Of a stretch of 64,000 bases of DNA, positions 55,193 through 64,000 are shown one piece after another. This stretch comes from Periplaneta americana (taxonomy: Eukaryota; Arthropoda; Insecta; Blattodea; Blattidae). The notes under the pieces were generated by a model. The model made no database searches. It was not told the origin of the DNA and was given only the letters and a program-made list of their open reading frames with translations. Every line of letters starts with the position of its first letter. Position 1 is the stretch's first letter. Both the position numbers and the translations under genes were made by a program. The DNA is taken from positions 162,760,102 to 162,824,101 of the forward strand of contig NC_091132.1 of the NCBI RefSeq assembly GCF_040183065.1, read 5' to 3'.

Positions 55193-56525
55193 TTAACACT
55201 GGTCTGAATGTAAATTCATATGCTTTCTTAGCTTAACTTTAGACGTGAAACATTTTCCACAGGCATCACATTTCAAAGTCCTTTCAGCTGTGTGTACAAG
55301 TTTATGTAATTTTAGCCTTCCCGAATGCGGATAATTTTTTCCACATTCATCACATTTAAATGGTCTCTCGCCAGTGTGCAATCGGGAGTGAAACAAGAGG
55401 TTACGCGATTCTGGGAAACACTTTCCACATACCTCGCATTTGAAAGGCCTAACGCCTGTATGTATGCGTATATGCCTTGTTAAAACTTCCTTCCTTGTGA
55501 AAAACTTTCCGCATTCATTGCATTGAAACGGTCTCTCGCCCGTATGTACACGAGAGTGATTCTTGAGGTGACCCGATTCTAAAAAACATTTCCCACAGAC
55601 ATCGCATTCGAAAGGTTTATCGCCTTCGTGTATGCGTGCATGTCTGCTTAAAGTTGACAAATTTGAAAAACACTTTTCACACACTTGACATTTTAACTGC
55701 TTTTTGTCTGTATGGATGCTTGCATGCCGTTTTAAAACACCTTTCCTCGAGAAACACTTTCCGCATTCGTCACATTTAAATGGTTTCTCACCCGTGTGCA
55801 GGCGGGAGTGAATGAAGTAGTGCCCCGAATCTGAGTAACACTTTCCGCAGACATTACATTTGAAAGGTTTCTCGCCGGTGTGTAAGCGGGAGTGAGTTTT
55901 GAGGTGACTAGATTCTGAGAAACACTTTCCACAGACATCGCATTTGAATGGCCTTTCACCTGTGTGCATTCGGCCATGTCTTTTTAAGGCACCTGATAAT
56001 GAGAAACATTTTCCACATACCTCACATTTGAATGGTTTTTCGCCAGTGTGTACGTTTGCATGTCTAATTAAAACTGCATTCCTTGAGAAAGACACACCGC
56101 ACTCTCCACATTTAAATGGTCTGTAACCAGTGTGTAAACGGGAGTGAATCTCGAGGTGACCCGATTTTGAGAAACATTTTCCACAGACATCGCATTTGAA
56201 AGGCATTTCGCCTCTGTGTATGCGTCTATGTTTTTTTAAAGCTGACGATTGTGAGAAACACTTTCCACACGCCTTGCATTTGAATGGCCTTTTCTCTGTG
56301 TGCATGCGAGCATGTATCTCGAGCTTCCTTGATTTTCTGAAAGATTTCCCACATGCATCGCAATGAAATGGCATGTCGCCTGTGCGTAGGAGCGCATGCT
56401 TACGGCTTACGTCACTAGTATTGGAACACTCAAGTCTTTGACCTTCACAGTGTGCCAATTTGTCTTCTTCAAGACCAATAATGGCGCATTCTCGTGACAC
56501 ATTCTTCTCAATATTTTCCACAATG
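55193..56525 (-). CDS. C2H2 zinc-finger protein C, last exon
   Basis: The exon follows the acceptor ctcatattcatttcag and starts in phase 2 (AG plus C makes Ser), as in genes A and B. It gives 444 residues to the TAA stop. A short linker (IVENIEKNVSRECAIIGLEE onwards) is followed by 14 consecutive fingers from CDACGKSFRKSRKL to CDACGKCFTSKVKLRKH, all with C2-H2 ligands and mostly TGE(K/R)PF linkers. The acceptor argues that the Met 31 codons further upstream, within the open frame, is intronic. Upstream exons were not found within 7 kb. It is not part of the duplicated segment, and finger sequences are clearly different from A and B. Function: probable nuclear DNA-binding protein, target unknown. 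Confidence 0.9.
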
Positions 56526-57026
56526 CTGAAATGAATATGAGAATTTATCAGTCTCCACAATAGTCTACGTGGCGAGATTGAAATGTAATGAACATTAGAT
56601 GCATATACATAATAGAACATTATGCAACGAGCCTATAATGGCAGTAATTAAGACGCGAGTATGTTTGTTTATGAAACGAGCGCAAGCGAGTATCATAGTT
56701 TTCATAAGAGCGTCTTAATTACCATTATAGGCAAGTTTCATACTACTTTTCTAACTTGAAATTATTCAGAAGTATTCATGTTATGGTATGTAAGTAACCT
56801 GAATTGTGAGATATGAGCAGACGCGAAAGTATTGATCTTTTTCGAAACACGAATGTCATTGACCTTGATATATTCTAGATAATAAAATGAACATTAGGCT
56901 TGATATAACCTGGAAATAGATTTAGAATTGAAAAACGAGATGACAAATTGAATTTATTTGAATATTATTTACAATTAACGCTCTAATTATTTTGTAACAG
57001 AACATAAACTTCTGTGACAGTATTGG
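56526..57026. other. upstream intron sequence of gene C
   Basis: No exon resembling exons 1-3 of genes A and B was found here. Near 56650-56720 a hairpin is formed by attaagacgc and its inverse gcgtcttaattac. Confidence 0.5.
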
Positions 57027-57241
57027 TTAATGTTATGTTTTATTTAACGACGCTCGCAACTGCAGAGGTTATATCAGCGTCGCCGGATGTGCCGGAATTT
57101 TGTCCCGCAGGAGTTCTTTTACATGCCAGTAAATCTACTGACATGAGCCTGTCGCATATAAGCACATTTAAATGCCATCGACCTGGCCCGGGATCGAACC
57201 CGCAACCTTGGACATAGGAGGCCAGCGCTATACCGACTCGC
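57027..57241 (-). mobile_element. tRNA-derived SINE with 11-bp TSD
   Basis: The minus strand has a tRNA-like head, a B box (GGGTTCGATCCC around 57190-57201), a body with ctcatgtcagtagatttact, and a 3' end gagcgtcgttaaataaaaca. GACAGTATTGG flanks it (57016-57026, 57242-57252). Parent family of the fragment at 26639. Confidence 0.9.
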
Positions 57242-57684
57242 GACAGTATTGGATTTCCAGCCTCCGTGACTTTTCGCTAATTGTCTTTCGATTGCATATC
57301 CGAGAATAATCGATACTTGCGGTTTTATAATGGTACAATCAGTACAAAGGTGATTGCTCATTGGCTGAACAACTGAATTATAACGAATAGGTGTACTTTA
57401 ATGAGGTGCATTAACGGGCTACTACCAGGTGTATAATTACTACATTTCGGCATGGTCGAGCATAAATATTTATATAAAGTTACAATATGTATATACACAG
57501 AAGGTACAACATTTCACATGAGACAATAAAAACACAAGCCAATTACGATATCTTGTTTTCTTAGTAACTTCGTTTTCATACTCGTTCTTAGGACCGTTGA
57601 TTCAGATAATGGCATTGCCTAGACCATAATATGAACTCTTATTTCTTAGATATTACTGAATTTATATGATTATACAATAATATA

Positions 57685-59298
57685 CAGTCAACTTCGGTTA
57701 TAGTGAACCTCTGCCGACCAGCATATTTCGTTCACTAAAACAGGAGTAACTGTTTTTATACTACTGACGTTGCTATACATACAGTATTAATGTCGTTTGG
57801 GTCAGACCACGTTCAATATCATTACCAATGTTCGCTTTATCTTCCAACTTAAACACTTCATGTATCGACATCCTGATGTTCACAGTTCGAAATCTGAATC
57901 TAATCTCGTCATGTAGATAGTAGGCATTGGCGAATTTCGCACCTCTTCCCACTAGAGGTATTCTACTGTGTAGTCGGCCTTGGAATTTCCACGGGTTCAC
58001 TTTTACAAAGATGCGGGAGGAATGGTTGAGGATCATTATACTGTAATCCTTCCTGTATTTACCTTTTGACGATCACCCTACTCTCTTTTATAGAAGAAAT
58101 CATTTCCTCTTTCTAGTCTTCTAATAACCTTTTTAAAGGGGTCAGAACTAATCCTTCCTTTATCCCTCACTGCGTACACTATTCTCTTTAATATATTTCA
58201 AGCTGTCCAGGAAGCTGAACAAATACTTTGTCTTTCAATGCACTTAAGGAGTAGAAGGTTTGAGATTTTATTCTGAACATATTCTTGGAAGTTTATAGGA
58301 GAAACGGTTTCCTAAATTACCATTTTGGCCATTTTTAAATTACATTTTCTTAGGAAAGTTATAGTATTCGGTTCACTATAACCGAAGTCAGGAGTCACTA
58401 TAAACGGAAATATTAATGTACAGTGAAACCTCTTCTTGCGGACACCCCCAAGATACGGACACTCCTCAAATACGGACAGATTTTTATGTCCCAACTCTAA
58501 TAATATAGATATAATGATAAATTTAACTCTCGTTTACGGACACTCTCAGACACGGACATGGACAGCTGTTTCACAGTTCTAAAGCTTGCTTTACCTCCTG
58601 ACTGCGGACAGAACTTGGTTTTCAAGATCTAATGTCTCACAAAAATGGAAAATTTAGTTTTGAGAACTGTACAAAAATTCCTTAACATGAAAGAAGACAA
58701 CAAGGGTCTCGTAGGCTACCACTAGCCCAGCCGGTTACCCCTTGTTAACTGGAACCGGGTGGATAAACAGTCATAAAATTTAACCTGTCTGATGGATCCA
58801 AGATTTCCGCGATCGTGAAATTGTATTCGACACATGATTGGGTTAGTAGGATTATTCTCTTCACTTCAATCAGTTGACATGGCACCTGAACGTAAAGGTT
58901 AAGTTGAAAACTGTAAATTACAGTACTGCATAATTGCAGACCTAGAATAAAATTGCATGACACAGTACTGTATTTTACTTTTTAGGTCTTAACTACTGTA
59001 GTTCAAAGTTGCAAAGAATTTAGTGTAGAATACTGTATTTAGAATTAAACTACAGTAATACATTTCATTTAAAGCGTGAAGTGATACATAATGCATATTA
59101 TAAATTTACTGTTAGATTGGGGAGCCTCCCTCCCAATAAAGGACACCTCCCAGTTGCGGAGATTGTTATGTCCCTTCGATGTCCGTAAATGAGAGGTTTC
59201 ACTGTATTTTTCAATCTACACGGGTCGGGACCAACGATTTAGGTTCACTATAGCCGAATGTTCACTATAACCGAGTTCATTATATCCAGAGTTCACTG
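57685..59298. mobile_element. pogo-like TIR element, host of a nested MITE
   Basis: It starts CAGTCAACTTCGGTTATAGT and ends with inverted TATAACCGAG...GTTCACTG, TA on both sides (57683-57684, 59299-59300). A repeated ttcactataaccga motif occurs near both ends and inside. An 87-codon minus frame (57773-58036) has no recognised domain. Confidence 0.75.
58421..59204. mobile_element. pogo-like MITE nested in the previous element, 784 bp
   Basis: It begins CAGTGAAACCTCTTCTTGCG and ends ATGAGAGGTTTCACTG, with TA on both sides (58419-58420, 59205-59206). Subterminal gcggacac/acggacac repeats. No transposase. Confidence 0.85.
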
Positions 59299-60855
59299 TA
59301 TATTATAATTTTGATTTAGTAGAAAATCCATAATAACTTCTAGATGATTACAGTGGTTTTTGGTGACTAGATAATATCTGACTTCATCTGTATGGACAGT
59401 GAGAATCCCAGTTTCTACTTATGTCACCCAAGTTGTGTATTTGCGTGTGTAGAATTTAGTAAGTATTGTTTGAATGTTTACGCGATTCTACCTGTAATTT
59501 GATATCCGAGACATTGGATTCTGAACTGTAAGTTCTTAAATACATACTAGTTATGAAAGAATAGGGATATCTTATGTGAAGTTTTACCGTTAGATGGCAG
59601 GAGCGTTCCATGCGGTACAATATGTTGTAGGTCTATGTTATGTCATATGCTACAGTTTATTATGTCCTCCCACTTGTTGGTTTTCTGTGCGTGTCAAAAT
59701 TATATTTATAATTATTTTGTATAACCTAGTATAATTTAATATAATTCAGTATTTTCTTGCCTCATAATTTAATTTAATTTACTATAATTAATAGTGTAAA
59801 CTTGTATAATACTGAGCGATTCCCTCTATGAGATGGATGGGAAAATCTGCAGTTTGCAGAATATAGATACGAGTAAATTGAATATTCATGAACCTAAACA
59901 AGAACTTTGAGAACGAGGTGCACGAATAAAAAAATAAACAAATAAAATAGGAACTTTGTAGAAGATGAATATTACCTATTTAATCATTAGTATGGTAAGT
60001 AGTATACGCTAAAAACAAGATATGCAGCCACCAATGTTTTTTTTTTTTTTTTTTTTCATAGGAAAGTGACTATCGAGACTGAATTCCTCGTATTTTTTCT
60101 CTAGTTGCAGAAAGATTAAATGCAATGTTTGATAAGATTATATAATATGATCGCAGTAGTATAACGATTATTCCTGTGTTTTGTAGGTTAAGGACATGCA
60201 GTTTTGAATACTATGTAGGATGATTTTGAAAATTTGAAGTAAAAACATGGTTTTAATAATTACTCTACAGCACATTAAAAACATTATTCACGAAATGGAT
60301 TTCACTATGGATCGTCCTGGATAATAAACACCAGTTAATCGGAGTTTATTGCAGGCGTAAACTTCGCAGAAGTACTGAATATAATTAAAGCTAACGTAGC
60401 ATGCTGTCGAGATTGCAAATTGAAACTGTAGCCAGCAATTCTTTACTTGAAGTAGGCTAATATTTGTGGTTAATAGCTAGCATTTTCGAGGCGCAATTTA
60501 ATTAGTTAAATGTTTAAGGTTTAAAGCATATATTCAGAATATTTCGGAACCTGAATGAAGACAAAAGGTTTTCCTGGTTTTTACATATAGGAACACAACA
60601 AAAATGTGGCTTTTGAGTTGTTCTTAAGAGTATTTACTGTACTAATACACTACGTAAATCCTAAATGTTTATATACGGAAAACAAATGCACACGCAAAGC
60701 GCATCCCTCAAAGTACACGCACGCTATCTGTTGGTGCTAGTTCAGGATATCCCTATAGGAGATGTGCATTTCTGCAGATCGGGCATGGCTACTTCATAAT
60801 GGTCGTGCATGAATTACACCAATGTATCTTGTTATATTTTTGGGGGTTACATACT
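59299..60855. other. AT-rich stretch, no gene recognised
   Basis: Contains a 20-base T run near 60040. No coding signal above background. Confidence 0.6.
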
Positions 60856-61075
60856 TAAAACTGGAAAACTATTTCTCAGTTTGTGAGGAGAGCATATCTA
60901 AGTTATTTTGGTGTCAAGCTTGGGAATCGAAATAAACCATGGGCTGCTCATATTGTATGCAAAATTAGTACGGAGGATTTGGAAATACATTATTCCAAAA
61001 ACATAAACGAAGAAGAAACACATGGACATGCCCAACGAACGAAAGCAGATATCAGATAGATTATATGAGTTGCAT
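60856..61075 (+). pseudogene. fragment related to an uncharacterised transposon-borne domain
   Basis: The plus frame SYFGVKLGNRNKPWAAHIVC and KISTEDLEIHYSKN resembles an N-terminal Cys-containing module often found ahead of CGGQ-type DDE proteins in insect genomes. It faces the opposite way from the DDE remnant at 61667-62640. Confidence 0.3.
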
Positions 61076-61666
61076 AGATGCAAACCCCGACATTTCCATC
61101 TTTGTTAATTTTTCAGGAAATGAAGAAAACCAATTACTAACAAATCATGTTACATAAAATATCTAAATTGTACTAATCGTTTAAAGACAGAACTAACACT
61201 TTAATTATTATTTTAAATAACAAGAATTGTTAATTGTTTTCTATAAATATGCCAAGATAATATGGAAATGTCTGAGTTTGCTTCTTAATGATTTTCTTAA
61301 TTTATTTATAATATTAATTTACAACATTATTTTACAGTTGCTACTCAAAAAACTGCATGAACCTGAATCTAAATTTACTTATGATATATATTTCATACAA
61401 TATTATTGAAAAACAAACGCAAACAATTAAATCAGTGGCGGATATAGGAATAAGACGAATTCAGTATTACTACTTTTTATAATTCTTATTTGCAAACAAT
61501 AGTTTAAACTTATTTGAAAATATCCACAGTTAGTTTATATTTTACATATTCAGTATTATAAACATTTTTACTCAGAAAAAAAAAAACATAGAAACGCCAC
61601 TGCACACAGTTCAAATCCTCAATAACTCTGCTTCACCCTGTGCATCACAGAGGCATTCTTCTTCCA
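61076..61666. other. AT-rich stretch, nothing recognised
   Basis: No domain or repeat structure seen. Confidence 0.5.
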
Positions 61667-62640
61667 CTAGTAATGACTCACTATCTGCTGCATTATCAAC
61701 CACTTGCCCATAGAATTCAAGGTCACTTTGTTCCTTCCATTCATCTCCGAAATGAGCTTTAGCATTGAATCAATATCAAAACATTTTTCTCTTTTAACTG
61801 GCACATGTAAGGGCAAAATTTCAGGTTTGACCTTGTCAATGTTATTGCCTCTTTTGAGAACAAAATTTGCAAATCCTAGATCAGATCTATAGAATGGTTC
61901 ACCTCTGATTTTCAGAATTCCTTTTTCACGAGTCAGGATCATCCTCTTGGCCTCGTTGAATTTGAAATGCCACTGTCCAGGAATTTTCTTAAGTTTAGTA
62001 TATTTTTTCCAGTCATATACTTCTGTATCTTTGCCAAGTTCTGTTAATGTACCAAATTGCTGGAATATATCTTTATACATCTGGGGACTAATAATCGTTC
62101 ATATTTTCCTTACAATTTTTTTGATTTGCCCAAAAAGCTGCTCTGGGAAAAGATAACTATGGCCTCCTACAGGAAATACTATCTCAATTCTCCTAACTAA
62201 GCGTTGACACTATTCAACAATTTAAAACACATTAGGACCATAGATGTGTTTTTACTTTGTCCTCCACAAGCATTTGATATTAGTCTAACAGTTTCAATGG
62301 ATTGGAGGAATTCAGTGTGCGTCAGTCTATGAAAAGCAGCTGAAGAAATCTCATTCGAGGCTTTTGGAAGCTCGTTTTCATTCCACGTATAAATAAATAA
62401 ATTATTTGGAGAAAGTTTATCTTTTAAACAACCTTCTACAATAGTAAAATTGTAGGTGTACATCTGTCGAGCATAATAACAAGCCTGATGAGGAATTTTC
62501 AGTAGGGGCATATTTTTTTGACAGTCATAGCTAAATGTTTTCACACTGCCATTATTATCTCTCAAAATTTCATAAAAGGCATTCGCACTAAGTGTGAGAA
62601 ACCCATTTCTGGCACGTGTGATTCTTCTTTAGGTCTTACA
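61667..62640 (-). pseudogene. degenerate DDE-like transposase (CGGQ type)
   Basis: From 62565 leftwards: DCQKNMPLLKIPHQACYYAR, QMYTYNFTIVEGC, FIYTWNENELPKASNEISS, then ISNACGGQSKNTSM where related proteins have an Asp two residues before CGGQ. After a break: FPVGGHSYLFPEQLFGQIKK, then MYKDIFQQFGTLTELGKDTE, LKKIPGQWHFKFNEAKRMIL, SDLGFANFVLKRG. One stop/shift lies near 62200 and another near 62090. The superfamily was not assigned. Inactive, judged by the missing acidic residue and the breaks. Confidence 0.55.
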
Positions 62641-62824
62641 AGGAGAGGATACGCTCTGTATATCACCGAATTAAATAACATTTCGTGACATGAAAGTACA
62701 AGACGGACTGTTTAAAGTCATACCTGGTATGGGTGGCCAATGACCCCTCGTTTTGAAAATATTGGCTATTGTTTGTGACATACTTCTGTTACGTGCCTAA
62801 TAGGAAAGCATTAGACTGTGTAAT

Positions 62825-62895
62825 GGCGTAGCTCATATGGCTGGATGCTGAGTTGCCATCCAGGCAACCTAAGTTCGAATCCTAATGTCTTCTCA
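62825..62895 (+). mobile_element. tRNA-like SINE head
   Basis: TAGCTCATATGGCTGGATGC and the B box AGTTCGAATCC at correct spacing, then tcattttttaaagcttg and a microsatellite. Confidence 0.6.
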
Positions 62896-62910
62896 TTTTT
62901 TAAAGCTTGA

Positions 62911-62917
<7 letters not shown>

Positions 62918-62956
<39 letters not shown>
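62918..62956. repeat. (ATT)n microsatellite
   Basis: Thirteen or so ATT repeats, immediately before the RTE copy. Confidence 0.95.
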
Positions 62957-62957
<1 letters not shown>

Positions 62958-64000
62958 GTTCGATTAATTACAATATGTCTCAGTGAAATGTACAACAGAG
63001 TTCGTATAGGTCAGTTTCTGTCAGATGCGTTTCCAATTCACTGTAGGCTGAAGCAAGGAGATGCACTATCTCCTTTACTTTTTAACTTTGCTCTAGAGTA
63101 TGCCATTAGGAAAGTCCAAGATAACAGAGAGGGTTTGGAATTGAACGGGTTACATCAGCTGCTTGTCTATGCGGATGACGTGAATATGTTAGGAGAAAAT
63201 CCACAAACGATTAGGGAAAACACGGAAATTTTACTTGCAGCAAGTAAAGCGATAGGTTTGGAAGTAAATCCCGAAAAGACAAAGTATATGATTATGTCTC
63301 GTGACGAAAATATAGTACGAAATGGAAATATAAAAATTGGAAATTTATGTTTTGAAGAAGTGGAGAAATTCAAATATCTGGGAGCAACAGTAACAAATAT
63401 AAATGATACTCGGGAATAAATTAAACACAGAATAAATATGGGAAATGCCTGTTATATTCGGTTGAGAAAATTTTATCATATAGTCTGATGTCAAAAAATC
63501 TGAAAGTTAGAATTTATAAAACAGTTATATTACCGGTTGTTCTTTATGGTTGTGAAACTAGGACTCTCACTTTGAGAGAGGAACATAGGTTAAGGGTGTT
63601 TGAGAATAAGGTGCTTAGGAAAATATTTGGGGTAAGAGAGATGAAGTTACAGGAGAATGGAGAATGGAGAAAGTTACACAATGCAGAACTGCACACATTG
63701 TATTCTTCACCTGACATAATTAGGAACATTAAATCCAGACGTTTGAGATGGGCAGGGCATGTAGCACATATGGGCGAATCCAGAAAGGCATACAGAGTGT
63801 TAGTTGGGAGGCCGGAGGGAAAAAGATCTTTAGGGAGGCCGAGACGTAGATGGAAGGATAATATTAAAATGGATTTGAGGGAGGTGAGATATGATGATAG
63901 AGACTGGATTAATCTTGCTCAGGATAGGGACCAATGGCGGGCTTACGTGAGGGCGGCAATGAACCTCCGGGTTCCTTAAAAGCCAGTAAGTAAGTAAGTA
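62957..64000 (+). mobile_element. RTE-type retrotransposon, 5'-truncated, reaches the window end
   Basis: First frame (to 63419): [56 protein letters not shown] with YADD at 63168-63179, [16 protein letters not shown], then a stop. Second frame (63488-63979): KTVILPVVLYGCETRTLTLR, RLRWAGHVAHMGESRKAYRV, RPRRRWKDNIKMDLREVRYD, ending NLRVP. The tail (AAGT)n starts at 63985 and continues out of the window. Confidence 0.9.

Noticed and set aside
55193..56620. Gene C starting at the Met at 56620
   Set aside because: The acceptor ctcatattcatttcag at 56526 has the family phase; the 31 codons upstream look intronic.
57773..58036. 87-residue frame in the pogo-like element as a gene
   Set aside because: No domain recognised, and it lies within a TIR element lacking other coding signal.

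Overview
The window is a eukaryotic, AT-rich, transposon-dense stretch of what looks like an insect genome, probably a polyneopteran such as a cockroach. That assignment is an inference. It rests on long intron-rich gene structure with GT-AG splice sites, tRNA-derived SINEs, RTE-type retroposons ending in (AAGT)n, Penelope-like elements with GIY-YIG endonucleases, Tc1/mariner, hAT, piggyBac and pogo remnants, and many short TIR elements. Nothing prokaryotic is present.

The backbone is a cluster of three C2H2 zinc-finger genes, all on the minus strand. Gene A (coding exons 17767-17850, 16594-16728, 10921-11003, 8003-8930) and gene B (45251-45334, 42953-43087, 31871-31953, 30091-31018) are complete paralogues. 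Each has four coding exons of 84, 135, 83 and 928 nt, conserved phases (0, 0, 2) and a 409-residue product. Three short N-terminal exons are rich in acidic residues and psi-K-x-E motifs, and the last exon carries the finger array. Gene C is represented by its last exon only (55193-56525), with 14 fingers and the same phase-2 acceptor; its upstream exons were not found.

Genes A and B sit in two adjacent direct copies of one segment: unit A about 4617-25475 (20.9 kb) and unit B about 25472-51316 (25.8 kb). The junction can be read at base level and has 4 bp of microhomology (gcca). Insertions shared by both units (an RTE copy, a pogo/Tigger element, part of a hAT element) are older than the duplication. 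Insertions in one unit face an empty site in the other: in A, two solo LTRs, a 5'-truncated non-LTR element, Tc1, hAT and MITEs; in B, mariner, two Penelope-like elements, hAT, piggyBac and a palindromic mariner-like dimer. This gives a readable relative chronology.

Downstream of the stop codon in both genes lies a decayed run of zinc-finger sequence, so the ancestral array was longer and was cut short before the duplication. Outside the units, 1-4600 holds a SINE and a hAT remnant. 51.3-55.2 kb holds an RTE copy with a 14-bp target duplication and a MITE. 56.6-64 kb holds a SINE, nested pogo-like TIR elements, a degenerate DDE transposase and an RTE copy running off the end.
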